Program-made: the position numbers and the translations under genes | In this document: positions 47,559-59,271 of the stretch, in pieces | How positions within the stretch are numbered: the first letter of the stretch is position 1 | Layout of the letters: the number at the start of each line of letters is the position of its first letter | The notes under the pieces: generated by a model | Told to the model about the DNA's origin: nothing | Databases searched by the model: none | What the model saw: only the letters and a program-made list of their open reading frames with translations | Assembly (NCBI GenBank): GCA_019633425.1 | Contig: WSUB01000132.1 | Coordinates: 2,082 to 66,081, forward strand | From: Tulasnella sp. 424 | Lineage: Eukaryota; Basidiomycota; Agaricomycetes; Cantharellales; Tulasnellaceae | Length of the DNA stretch: 64,000 nucleotides | Direction: 5' to 3'

Positions 47559-47745
47559 TAATACATACCTAAAAGCTGCTTTCAATAGTTTACTTGAACA
47601 TAATAATTTGAGGCATTCAGGACATCTGAGCCGAGGGCAAGCGCGGCTTGCTTACATCAATAGGGGCTGAGTGTGGGACCCTCCCGATTTTCACTTCCAA
47701 CGCCTTGGTTTCATAAGCCGTCGGTCTGCCATCTCCCCGTCACCT

Positions 47746-50700
47746 ATGGCACCGACCAAACCCAGCAAGTCCCCCTCAAACAAACTCTCAAGAGGTATCG
47801 CTCGCGTTAAGGGCGAGAGTTTTTACAGAAATGCGAAACAGGCGGCACGCGTGAAGATGTTAACGGGCGGGAAGCCCATCCGAGACCGGACCGGCAAGAT
47901 CATCCAAGCAGCCGCGTTCCAAAAGGGAGAGGAGTTCGCGAAACCTGGTCGCGTACAGCCTGATCGACGGTGGTTCGGTGAGTGGGCTCGTGCTTGATAG
48001 CTCAGCGCCATGTGCTTGGAATTGTAAATTCGACTGAGTCGCGCATCTCCGCAGGCAATACTCGGGTCATCTCTCAAGATGCTCTCGAACACTTCCGAAA
48101 TGCCATGTCCGAAAGAAAGGATGACCCGTATTCGGTGTTGTTGAGGAGGAACAAGCTCCCGATGAGCTTACTGGATGATTCGCATGTGGGCCAGAAGGTA
48201 CCATTGGCCGCCTCCGCTCCGGTGCCCCTAGAATGATCGTTGACCTCCCCCACCCTAATAGCGTCCACACATCGTCGAGACCGAACCATTCCAAGAAACA
48301 TTCGGCCCAAGAGCTCAGAGGAAGAAGCCAAGGATCGCTATTGGTTCGTTCGAAGAGCTCTCCCTCGCAAGTCAAGTTGCGGGCGACAGCCATGAACAGA
48401 AGGAGGAAGACATAGCTGCCGCGGAGCTCAAAATTCAGGAAACGAGTGTCGCAGATGACGGCGGTCACCTAGGGGCTTGTAAGACGTCGTTCCTCCTGTA
48501 ACACGTTCCTTCAATTCACGCACTTGCACCCCTTTCAGCTTACCTCAACGGACCCGAACCTGGCCCGCGAAAACCAGCGGGATGGACAGCACACGGAGCG
48601 ATGTCCGCTATATCGAGACCTTACAATGCCATGCCCGAACCTGTTTTCAGTAAAGGCACCTCGAAGCGAATTTACGGCGAGCTCTACAAGGTCATCGACT
48701 CGTCGGACGTCATCATCCACGTTCTCGACGCCCGCGACCCGTTGGGAACCCTATGCCAAAGCGCCATCGACTATATCAAGAAGGAAAAGAGTCACAAGCA
48801 GGTGGTCTACTTAATTAACAAGGTCGACCTTGTCCCTGGATGGGTTACGGTGGGCGTCTTTCCTTTATCATTATTCCCATTTTCGGACCGCACATTTCTT
48901 TCTTCGTGTCCAAAGTTTCCTTTTAACTACCATGATCCAACCCCACTGCCAAGTCAGATGTCCGTTCTCACTAGTGAGCGCACGTCGTTACGGCGGTGGG
49001 AGAACAACCTTCCTTGGTGAAGTGCCTGATCTCTCATCCATTCATCCTCTCCAACGGCCTCGTTTTGAGGTCGAAGGGTCAAGGGGACCGGGTGTCTGAG
49101 ATCTGTCCCGGTAGAGTTGAGGTCGCTCTCACTGCATTTTTCTGCGTGTTTCGAACGACTTCGTAGTTTTGGGACGGACATTCCACTACCATACTGATTT
49201 CTCGTCACTCGGTTGCCCTTTCTTTCTCCTTCGCTCCGTAGAAATACTGACACTCACCGCATTATACAGCAACGATACATCTCACATCTCACCCCAACGG
49301 CCCCCACTCTGGCATTTCATGCCTCTCGCCATCATTCCTTCGGCAAAGGCGCCCTTATCCAACTCCTCCGTCAATTCGCCCAGCTCCATTCCGACAGGAA
49401 GCAGATCAGCATCGGCTTTGTTGGATATCCCAACGTTGGCAAGAGCAGCATTATCAACGTCCTCAAGGACGGGAAAGTGTGCAGTGTTGCACCCATTCCA
49501 GGTCAAACCAAGGTATCCCCGTCATTTTACTCATCGGTTGGTGCGTTTCCTAGAACGTGTTCACTTGTCTTTAGGTCTGGCAATACATCACCCTCACTCG
49601 CCGTATCTACCTCATCGACTGTCCTGGTATCGTTCCTGCCAGTGCGAACGACTCTCAGACATCGAAGGTCTTGAAGGGCGTCGTTCGAGTGGAGAATCTC
49701 ATTCAACCAAGCGAGCACATCCCCGCGCTTCTCAACCGGGTTCGACCAATTTACCTCGAGCGGACGTACGGCATTCAAGGCTTGCTTGACGAATCGTTGA
49801 GGCTTACAGCGCAGAAGGAGGATGCGCCTCGAGATACCCTTACAGCGGGGAAGTGGAACTCGGACGCGTTTTTGGACGCTGTAGCGAGGAAGTACGGCCG
49901 CTTGCTTAAAGGAGGAGAACCAGACCGAGAAACTGTGGCCAAGATGGTTTTGAACGACTGGATACGCGGCAAGATACCGTATTTCGTTCGACCTCCCGAT
50001 TCCCAGAATTACTTGAAGAAGCAAGAGGTTGACGCCCCGCAAAACGTACCTAGCTCTTCGGTCGTCGAACCGACTCGAAGCGACAAGGCCGAAGAGATGC
50101 AAGTCGTAGCAGGTGGAAAGGATGCCGATGGGGAAGAATGGGGCGGAGTGGAGGAAGACGCTGATGATGACCAAGCTAATGACGAGTCGGAAGATGGTGG
50201 AAGCGAGGTGGACGAGAATGAGCCGAAGAAGCCAAGACGGGAGCCTCGTCCCTTGGGTGTCACCCAGGATATGAGAGGCATCATCACTCGGCCCAAGTTC
50301 GTCAAAGACGATCGTTTCGATGATGTCGAGGAGGAGGATCCGGAGTTGCTTGTTGAAGAGGATGAGGGTAGCGATGGCGGTAGTGATGTGGATGAAGGCG
50401 ACGATCGTGATCCCGACGCGGTTGCAGCGGAGATGGAGGTCAAGTGGGATGACGTCATTAGTGCGATTGGCCAAACGACCTCGAGTGCCCCTGGTCCAAT
50501 GAATACGGATCTTTCAAAGTCCGAGAAGGGCAAGGGAAAGCAGAAAGGTGAGTACGCCTACTCGGCACTGGTTGTTAATCAGTCGACTAAATTACCTTTG
50601 TACGACCAGCGCTTGAAACTGACGAGGAAGATGAAGACGAGGAGGACCATGGCAAGTATGCCAAGACTACCAAAGAGCCTCGAATGAAGACCAACAAGGT

Positions 50701-50906
50701 TTGACCTCAATTCTTCCCCTCACGTGACGTCCATTCGCTGACGGCTGAACAAACTCGGTTAGAAAAAGCCGACCAACTTCTTCACGCATGCCAACGTCAA
50801 GAACCGCAATCGTGAAAAGAAGGCTATTTTGCCTAGCGCTTCTGCGGCCAACGAACGAGGTCGGCACGGTAATCGCAAGGCAAGTGGCAAGGGAGGAAAG
50901 AGATAA
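47746..50906 (+). CDS. NOG2: Nucleolar GTP-binding protein NOG2/NUG2 (circularly permuted GTPase)
   Basis: Assembly factor for the 60S ribosomal subunit, acting in nucleolus and nucleoplasm. About 783 aa; exons 47746-47977, 48055-48197, 48262-48478, 48539-48849, 49270-49512, 49575-50547, 50610-50698 and 50763-50906. The conserved N-terminus ([38 protein letters not shown]) is followed by [20 protein letters not shown]. The G motifs are permuted: G4 NKVDLVP before G1 [10 protein letters not shown], then G3 DCPG. The C-terminal third is acidic and ends in a basic tail ([22 protein letters not shown]). The fourth intron is unusually long (420 nt). All expected parts present; likely essential and single copy, yet placed inside the F-box array between direct repeats. 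Confidence 0.92.
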
Positions 50907-50967
50907 CCTAATTATGTAATCGTATGCGCGTTGCTGGCTGTATTGAGCGAGTGCGGCCTTGACCCAT

Positions 50968-51624
50968 AAGACGGCATGTCCGCTTCTCGAGCTCGAGCGC
51001 CATAGATCCAGGGAAACGTTTAGGAGCATTCCGACCGGATTGTCAGAGTTTGAGAGGGTTTGTACCTCGCCTCGTCGGAGCGTTGACAAAGAAGCGTCTG
51101 GAGCCAATGAAAGACCTCCCAGATCCTCTAAAGAGCGATTCGTAACATTGCCTGTAGTTGGGACGCCTCTGTTGGTTCCTCAAATTGAAACAGATTGCCT
51201 ATCTACATTCACATCTGTCAGACAGAGACCGACTGGCCAGGTAAAAGCGGCAAGAATCAAAGGGCTTTGCATTTTTGTTCACTTTATCCTACGAATCGCA
51301 GAGTGTCGGAGGCGATGTAGTATTTTGGTTCGGGTGCAACAGGCTCTTCAGGCATGAGCACGAAAGATTGAGAAAATACCCTCGGGGCTGCTTCCATCTT
51401 TTTTGTTCCAGTCTGGAGGGGAGTCTTTGCCATCGGGCCATGGACTACAATTCCAGAGACGGTTATGAGTAAAGATGCTGGCCGACTGTCGGACGATGAC
51501 CCTGCGAGGTTCCGAGTTACGGCGAAGTCAGACAATTGAGAGGACTCGGTGACTGTAAGCGGGCGCACCAGGGATAGAATGGCAATCGTAAGATTGGATT
51601 TCGTGCTTTGATAAGGGTTTCCCG
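50968..51624. repeat. Direct repeat bracketing NOG2, right copy, with F-box exon fragment
   Basis: Same order as 46652-47297. The first ~180 bases (50968-51145) are a decayed copy of the end of a type B F-box exon 3 (ACGGCATGTCCGCTTCTCGAG... to AAAGAGCGATTCGTAA) with frame-breaking changes, hence a pseudogene fragment. Confidence 0.75.
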
Positions 51625-52203
51625 GCCCAAAAGCCTTGTATCTGATCGGGACCGACTAGGGCATTACCGTTCCAATTGCATGTCGACTGGGCACGGTAGA
51701 ACTTAGGAACATTCTGAAAGATCGGCGGAGGTGAGCGTTAATGAGTACTGTGAATCGATTACTTTGCCAGGCCTAATCACCTCCTTCCTGAATTGAGCTG
51801 TGGAATCATGCGCGTTATAGTACAATCTGAGGAACGAGTCGGCTCTGAGGTTTGCCAACTCGGCTCTAATCCAAAATGCGTGCGTTAGGCGAGGTTATGG
51901 GCTTCCTTGAATCCGTAAGAGCTGCAGCGCGTACTCGGACAATTGCTTGTTAGGTGGAACGGACATGGGCCCTTGTTGAGTGGTGGAAGGTTCGTTTTGG
52001 CAGGAACGGGATGATGACTCAGCAAACAAACCGGCAAACTTTCGGCTCCGCTTCTTTACAACTCGACCGTTCTCCTTCCCACATGTGTACTCAACGAAAC
52101 CGCGCAAAGCCTCAAAACCCCAAGCCAATCAAGCCTGTCAAGCTCCCCGATTCCGGTGGAGCAGCAATCAATCTCACGGCACTCAAAACGACCGCGCTGC
52201 CCA
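51625..52203. other. Intergenic region upstream of gene 7
   Basis: No gene. A short piece near 52010-52030 (ATGACTCAGCAAACAAAC) recalls the type A promoter repeat at 33515. Confidence 0.5.
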
Positions 52204-52225
52204 GCTTGCACAGCAATGAGGTCGT
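52204..52225 (+). promoter_or_regulatory. Shared promoter element of F-box gene 7
   Basis: CTTGCACAGCAATGAGGTCGTC, 122 nt before the proposed ATG at 52347. Confidence 0.6.
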
Positions 52226-52346
52226 CGTCACATGACCATACCGAAGCTCGTACGAAGACAGGCAAGATAAAGTCCAACAAACCACTCTCCTCTTCTCCTC
52301 GACCCATCTCTCATCTTCCTCCACGTTGATACAGCTTCCGGCACCA

Positions 52347-53753
52347 ATGACTGAGGTCTGCTTGCGGCTTTTCAGACATTCATGGTTGAGCGCTAAACTG
52401 CCATTCCCACTGATAGTTTACGCCAGAACAAGCGACCCGTAATCCTTCACCATTCCAGCCCGGGAATATACTCGACTTGCCAACCGAACTGCTGCTGCGT
52501 GTCATCTCCTTCCTTCCCACCGCCGCTATCCGGAATCTCATGGTCAACAGGCTTCTCCGATCGGTCTGCGAGCAAGCCTTGTATCAAAACATATCGATCC
52601 TCAAAAGTCCTCGCAGGTCAATCCGCCTTCTCGAAACTTTCCTTCTCCGACCGGACTTGGCCCTCCTCGTCCGCCGTCTTGGAATCGATTTCGGATGGCG
52701 GTACCCCAAATCATTCCCCCAGAGCCAAGTCCCACCAATCATTCAGCCAGACGGTCTAGCAGCCTTGTCTCTAGCCAAAAATATACACTCCCTCACTTTA
52801 TCGGGAGACGTGGATTGGATATGGGCGCCATACATGGTCCCATTTCGCGAAGTCATTTTCCAGTTGAGGCTCCTCCACTTGGGGATACCCTTTCTAAGTG
52901 ACCCCCACACCGAGTACGCCTGCGTGTTCCCGCCAAGTGATTGGCTCGAGGAAACTTGGGACGGAGATCTAGGCCACGAGATCCAGAAACTGTTACAAGC
53001 GCAGCCACTACTGGAGGAGCTCAACTTGCCGTCCACTAGTGGCAAGACCGTGGCAAGCCTACAAGCTAACCTCCAGGCATCCGATGTCCCCAGCCTCAAA
53101 TCTTTACAAGCTCCTCCGGACCTTGCTGTGGTATTTCTCCCATTAGCCCCTCGACTCGAAAGCCTCAATCTCACCATCGACGACTGGGGTGATCGATTGT
53201 TCTCCAAAATGGAAACCAACTCAGCAGCGACCAGGTCGTCCGTTCGTCGTTTCACCATCCGAGTTTGGGACTCTGATGAAGACATTTGGTTCTGGAGCAA
53301 CCTGGCCAATATCTTTGCACTGTTCCCGAATACGGAGGAACTGTCCGTCGGGATCAACTCCTTGACAAGTGCGAAGGATGTAGAGCCAGCGAAATATTAC
53401 TTCGAAAAGGTATCACTGTTACTACATATACGGGTTTTTATACTCAGAATTCCATGCAGATCGCCAATAATGTCCACGTCGTGCCGTCCCTTCGAAGCGT
53501 CGCGGTGCGGTACGAGACTTTCTACCCCGAAACTCCAGGGATCTTTGAGGTAGACAAAGAATCCATAATGGACTTTAAAACTTCCTGTCCGCTTCTAGAG
53601 ACCGTTGTAGATCCAGAAGAGCGTTTGTGGACATTCCGACCTGATCGCGAGAGTTCGGGCAGCTTTGTACCCCACTTTGTCGGACGGTTCATAATCACGG
53701 AGGGTCCCGTACCAAGGAATGACCTTTCAGCTCCCGAAGAAAGCGAGTCATAG
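52347..53753 (+). CDS. F-box/leucine-rich protein, array gene 7
   Basis: 431 aa; exons 52347-52355, 52417-53409 and 53460-53753. The mini-exon start codon found in other members is ATA here; the next in-frame ATG, seven codons along the same mini-exon, is the likely start (MTE). F-box LDLPTELLLRVISFLPTAAIRNLMVN, leucine-rich segments (VRRLGIDFGW, IHSLTLSGD, LEELNLPST, LESLNLTIDDW) and C-terminal DPEERLWTFRPD. Intermediate between types A and B. Confidence 0.82.
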
Positions 53754-54254
53754 CATTTGCTTAATTTATATCCGGTGCGGCTCAGTCCCTTATTCATCCG
53801 GAGAACCAGCCATTTATGTTGACGGTGCCTTTCAGCAAAAATTGCCCTCAGACAGGAAACCGTTAATGGATACACCTTTTCTCGTTCAAAATATTTGTTC
53901 GCTCGGTTTTAAATTGAATTAACTCTTTCTGGGTCCAAATGCGTGATGCCGCAGGTCTTTTGGTGGCACAGTGGCTGCGCCATATGCTTCCACTTAATCT
54001 CAGCCCTTTTGCAAACGAAGTCCATTTGTGCACTCCATTCTAATTGTGCTGATATTCGATTCCCTTGACATGTTCGTAGGAGGGCCCCCAGGCGATAGTT
54101 TACCCCTACGCTTTCTCCGACGGCGCATCAATTCGGAAGATTGCGGCCAATCAGAATGACGATATACTCATCTCCCTATTAGGCACGCTAGCCTAAGACC
54201 TCAGTCAACTGTCACGCGCTTCGAAATGAGTTCGAGGGCATTGACGGCATATTG
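53754..54254. other. Intergenic region upstream of gene 8
   Basis: From about 54045 to 54500 it is closely repeated at 57060-57510 upstream of gene 9 (for example CGATAGTTTACCCCTACGCT). No gene. Confidence 0.6.
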
Positions 54255-54275
54255 GAGCACAGCAATGAGGCCTGC
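54255..54275 (+). promoter_or_regulatory. Shared promoter element of F-box gene 8
   Basis: GAGCACAGCAATGAGGCCTGC; the core GCACAGCAATGAGG is kept although the flanks differ from those of genes A and B. Confidence 0.55.
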
Positions 54276-54385
54276 TAAGATGGACCCACGCCACTGCGAA
54301 TGGCAATAAAAAGCACCGTCCGAAGCCTCTGCTTTCTTTCACCCGTTATCTTCTTACTCCTCCTAATCCCTCATTCTACCTACAG

Positions 54386-55913
54386 ATGCAAGAATTTCGG
54401 AGGCTAAGGAGCTCTACGAGGAAGGTCGATCAGGTGAGCCACTCGCTCTCCTGTACCCACAGCTGAAGGGGGGATAACAAGTCATTTTCCTTTTTGGAAG
54501 ACGAAAAAAATATCCCCCCGTCGAACCGTACCATCAACTGCTCCTTCCCTCATGGACCTGCCCAACGAGCTACTATCGCGCATAGTCTCCTTCCTCACAA
54601 GAGGGTCTATCCGGAACCTCATGGTCAACCGAATCCTCCGCCAAATATGCGAACGGTGCCTCTATCGCCATATATCACTTTTTCGCCAACCCCGTAGATC
54701 TCTACGTCTATTCGAGACGTTCGTCCAGCGCCCAGATCTCGCCCAGCTCGTCTATCACCTTAGCATCGATTTATCCTGGGCTGTCAAGGGGCTGTTTCCT
54801 CAACGCGAAGTGCCGCGAAGCCTCAAGCCGGATGGGATGGTCGCATTATCCCTGGCCAAGAACGTTCGCTCTTACAGCGACTCGGGCGTCTCCGGTTGGA
54901 TCTGGGAACCCAGCAGAGCTCGTTTCCGCAACACGATATCCAAGTTGAAGCTCGTGCGTTTGGAAATACCCAGGCTACACGACCCAAACATCAGAGGCTG
55001 CTGCGGACAGCTTCCGCGCGGCTGGAATTGGCGCGGCGACCTGGGTGTAGAAATCAAGAAGTTTATACAATCACAGCCACTACTAGAACACCTCGGCTTC
55101 ACAGACTACAGCTCGATCACGTCCACAACGGTGTCAAGTCTCGAAAAACATCTTCAGTCTTCGGATATCCCGAGTTTGAAGTCCTTGACGGCAGGACCAT
55201 CTCTCGCGGCGGCATTCCTCCCAGTAGCTTCTCAGCTCGAAAGCTTGAACCTCATGCCAGCAAACTGGAACGACCAACTTGTCTTAAAAATAGAAGCCAG
55301 TTCAGAAAGGGTTATGTCTATTCGCCGGCTCAATATCCCTGTATTGTATTACGACAACTGGTCGTGGAGCAACTTGTCCCGGGTCCTCGGCCTATTTCCG
55401 AATACGGAAAACCTAGTCGTTTCAATCGCTGCCACGCCCAGTGCCAAAAATGCAAATTATTATTTTGACCAGGTATGACTTGCATTAGCGCGAAGGTATC
55501 TGTACATTAACCCGCCCCCTCCTAATACTCAAACGCAGGTGGCCCAGAACGTCCACGTTCTTCCATTCCTTCAAGACGTGGAAGTTCGATACACAACTGC
55601 GCATCCTGAAACCCCTGGAATCTATGACGTGGACCAGAAGTTGTTGGTGGACTTCAAGGCAAGCTGTCCGCTCTTGGAGAACATCACTACTCCGAAAAGC
55701 GAGGTGTGGGCATTCTCTCAGACTCTGAGCGGCAGGGAAACTCCTAGACTCATCGGAAGGGTGGACCACCGATGGAATGGACCGGAAAAAGACTTACCAT
55801 CCCCATACGAGGACGAAGAATCATCGAGCAATGCCAGTAAGAGGGAAACTCCTAGACTCGTCAGAGTGAACGGTCGATGGAGGAGAGCGGAAAAGGACTT
55901 ACCATCGTCATAG
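54386..55913 (+). CDS. F-box protein, array gene 8
   Basis: 464 aa; exons 54386-54433 (MQEFRRLRSSTRKVDQ), 54501-55472 and 55539-55913. F-box MDLPNELLSRIVSFLTRGSI, then leucine-rich segments (LVYHLSIDLSW, LEHLGFTDYSS, LESLNLMPANW). The C-terminus contains a duplicated block in which ETPRL, a short RW stretch and EKDLPS occur twice, separated by an acidic/Ser linker. More diverged from genes A1-B3; closest to the broken gene 9. Confidence 0.8.
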
Positions 55914-57275
55914 GAGGAGGAAGAATCATCGTGTGATGCCGGTAAGATATAAGTCATATAGGAACGAGTTAAGCCGAGCACTGAGATTGAATTAGCCATT
56001 CATGTTGACGGTGTCGTTCAGCAAAATTTGCCCTCATACAGAAAACCTTTAATGGATACATCTTCTCCCATCCAAAATATCTGTTCGCTCGGTTTCTAAG
56101 CGAATTAACTCTTTCTGGTCCAAACACGTGATGCCGCAGATATCCTTTTGGCACAGTCGCTACGCCATATGCTTCCAGTTAACCTCAGCCCTTAGCATAG
56201 GAAATTCATCTATTCCTGGCCACGGCTGTGGACCAGGTCTCCTTCCCCTGAATCTCTGTCCGTTCGATTTTCGTCAGGCACGGGTGTCTGTGTTTGTCTT
56301 TGCTGCGCGTGGTTGTTCCTCTGCTGCCCCGCCCAGCCGCTCTCCTCTCTGAGATTACGCGCTCTGTCCTTTGCCTTTCTTCCTTCACCTCCTCCGTCCC
56401 CTTGCACTAAAAGCTGCCGCTCAAGATAAGACACAAACCTGTCGCTTTGTGGACGTCCCTCACTTCGACCTATCAGCGCGGCAGGATGATAGATCTCTTA
56501 AAGCGGCCGGACAGTTAGACTGCGGCGATTTGTATGGGCCTCAAAGCTACGAAAACGGGTTGTGGGGCCCAGGTCCAGCTATTCCTGAGCGGGGTCACTC
56601 AGCTACTCCCGGCCGCACGCGTTGGGATGGCCGTAAGTTTAATCATTTATACGAATAATACTTGCTATCTACTGAGATCAAGCGACCCCGTTCATCCCTA
56701 GACCGCCGCAACCACGCTTTCCCAGCTATCTTCTTCACTCCCGCAGCTGTCGAGCGTGGTCAGGACTCACTCAGACCTCTCCCGCTGTCGGGTGGCGAGC
56801 GTATTTGCGGCCCAGACGCCGCCGATGAATGACCTCGACTCTTTAAGGCATAGATATGTAGTTTTTTTGGCGTTCAAGAAATTCCACTAGTAGTAAAATG
56901 TGCTTCTGGAGAGATATCGATATATGTTGTGATGCGTATGAAGAATGCCTTTGCAACGGGAATCTCTTGGGTTTCGAGTGTACAGACTGAGGCGGAAGCC
57001 CGGAAAAATTGTTGTGGCCAGGACGGCGCGGAGCGCGATGGTTTGCACATAGTTATAATTGCATTGATATTCGATTCCCTTGACACGTTCGTAGGAGGAT
57101 CCCCGGTCGATAGTTTACCCCTACGCTTCCTGCGACAGCGTAGCAGTTCGGAATATTGCGCATGCGGCTAATCAGAGTGATGATATACTCATCTCCCTAT
57201 TAGGCACACTAGCCTAAAACCTCAGTCAACTGTCACGCGCTTTGAAATGAATTCGATGGCATTGACGGCATATTG
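55914..57275. other. Intergenic region between genes 8 and 9
   Basis: About 1.3 kb. 55990-56180 resembles the 3' flank of gene 7 (53810-53990). An open frame at 56371-56658 has no recognisable content. The last ~220 bases repeat the gene 8 upstream region. Confidence 0.5.
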
Positions 57276-57296
57276 GAGCACAGCAATGAGGCCTGC
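57276..57296 (+). promoter_or_regulatory. Shared promoter element of F-box gene 9
   Basis: GAGCACAGCAATGAGGCCTGC, identical to the gene 8 copy; ATG at 57415. Confidence 0.55.
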
Positions 57297-57414
57297 CAAG
57301 ATGGACCCACGCCACTGCGAATGGCAATGAAAAGCACGGTTCGGAGCCTCTACTTTCTTTACCCCGCTCTCTTCTTACCCCCCTTAATCCCCCATCGACC
57401 CATTCCACCTACAA

Positions 57415-58920
57415 ATGGACGAATTTCAGAAGCAAAGTACGAAAGAGGTAGATCGAGTGAGTCACTCGCTGAAGGAGGAGTAACAACTCATTTTCTTTTC
57501 CTTGGAAGACAAAAGGAATACCCCCCGCTCAAACCGCACCATTAACTACTCCCTCCCTCATGGACCTCCCCATCGAGCTACTATTGCGCATAATCTCCTT
57601 TCTCACAAGAGGGTCCATTCGGAACCTGATGGTCAACCGAACCTTCCGCCAGATATGCGAACGATGCATCTATCGACATATATCACTTGATAACCAGTGC
57701 CGCAGATCTCTGCGTTTGCTTGAAACGTTCGTCCAGCGCCCGGATCTTGCCCAGCTCGTCTATCACCTTAGCATCGATTTTGGCTGGGTTCACGAGAGGT
57801 TGTTTCCTCAAAGCGAAGTCTCGCCAAGCCTCATGCCGGATGGAATGGACGCATTATCCCTGGCCAAGAACGTTCGTTCTTTCAGTTTATCGAGTCTTTA
57901 TAATTAGATCTAGAAACCCAGCAGAGCTCGATTTCGCAACACGATCTCCAAGTTAAAGCTTGTACGTTTGGAAATACCCGTCCTACGTGACCCAAACATC
58001 GGGCATTCCTGCAGAGGGCCTCCGCCCTGCGATTGGCGCGGCGACCTGGGCGAAGAGATCAAGAAGCTGATACAATCACAGCCACTACTAGAACACCTCG
58101 GCTTCACAGGCTACAGCTCGATCACGCCCACAACAGTGTCAAGTCTCGAAACATCTTCAGTCTTCGGATATCCCGAGTTTGAAGTCCTTGACGGCAGGAC
58201 CATCCCTCGCGGCGGCATTCCTCCCAGTAGCTTCTCAGCTCGAAAGCTTGAACCTCATGCCAGCAAACTGGAACGACCAACTTAACGACCAACTTGTCTT
58301 AAAAATAGAAGCCAGTTCAGAAAGGGTTATGTCTATTCGCCGGCTCACTATCCGCGTATGGTATTCCGACAACTGGTCGTGGAGCAACTTGTCCCAGGTC
58401 CTCGGCCTATTTCCGAATACGGAAAACCTAGTCGTTACAATCATTGCCTCAGCCAGTGACAAAAATGCAAATTATTATTTTGACCAGGTACGACTTGCAT
58501 TAGCGCGAAGGTAGCCGTACATTAACCCACCCCCCTCCTAAAACTCAAACGCAGGTGGCCCGGAACGTCCGCGTTCTTCCATTTCTTCAAGACGTGGAAG
58601 TTCGATACACAACTGCGCATCCTGAAACCCCTGGAATCTATGACGTGGACCAGAAGTTGTTGGTGGACTTCAAGGCAAGCTGTCCGCTCTTGGAGAATAT
58701 CACTACTCCGAAAAGCGAGGTGTGGGCATTCTCGCACACCCTGAACGGCAGCAAGACTCCTAGACTCGTTGGAAGGGCGAACCACCAATGGAAGAGTGCG
58801 GAAAAGGACGTCGACTTACCATCCCCACATGGGGACGAAGAATCATGTGCGGACGAAGAATCATCGTGTGATACCGGTAAGATATATGTAGATATAGGAA
58901 CGAGTCAAGCCGAGTACTGA
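57415..58920 (+). pseudogene. F-box array gene 9, broken
   Basis: Exons 57415-57456 and 57509 onward, and the third exon from 58555, parallel gene 8. The F-box (MDLPIELLLRIISFLTRGSI) is intact, but after NVRSFSL a TAA and then a TAG stop the frame (57905-57916). Further on, a 2-base deletion relative to gene 8 near 58147 (CTCGAAACATC versus CTCGAAAAACATC) shifts it again, and a 12-base tandem duplication is present (AACGACCAACTT twice, near 58272). Promoter, splice sites and last exon look preserved. A truncated F-box-only product of about 145 aa could still be made. Confidence 0.8.
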
Positions 58921-58954
58921 AACCGAACTACTCAGATTCAACGGACTAATTACA

Positions 58955-59176
58955 GAGATAGTGAATACCAAATCCATACTTTTAACCAATCGAATGCGCA
59001 TTATTATTTGGAAACTATCCAAAACGTGGAAACTAGTGACCCTCGTCCTAGACCCCGCACACCGGTTATGGAAGTTCAGGGAAGACTGTGACATAGAGGG
59101 AAGGGGCATCCCGCCAATGCTAGTAGGGTGCATCGAAACAGAGGTCAAGGAATTTAAAAAGGACCTGTCCATCTAA
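58955..59176 (+). pseudogene. C-terminal fragment of a further F-box gene
   Basis: The open frame to the stop at 59176 contains LVLDPAHRLWKFRED and IPPMLVG, matching the DPxxRLWTFRPD...PHLLG ending of array genes, but there is no F-box portion. It could be an extra 3' exon of gene 9 or the end of a lost copy. Confidence 0.55.
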
Positions 59177-59271
59177 TGTAACCATGTTGTCTGTAAACGG
59201 TTAAATCATCTTCATATATTCGAGTTTGTAGAATTCCTAAGAAACATGATATACCCCCAGGATTTGGCGTG

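Noticed and set aside
50009..50533. 174-aa serine-rich frame on the minus strand
   Set aside because: Mirror of the acidic region of NOG2 (GAx codons read as Ser); not an independent gene.
56371..56658. 95-aa open frame between F-box genes 8 and 9
   Set aside because: No recognisable motif, no array counterpart and no splice context.
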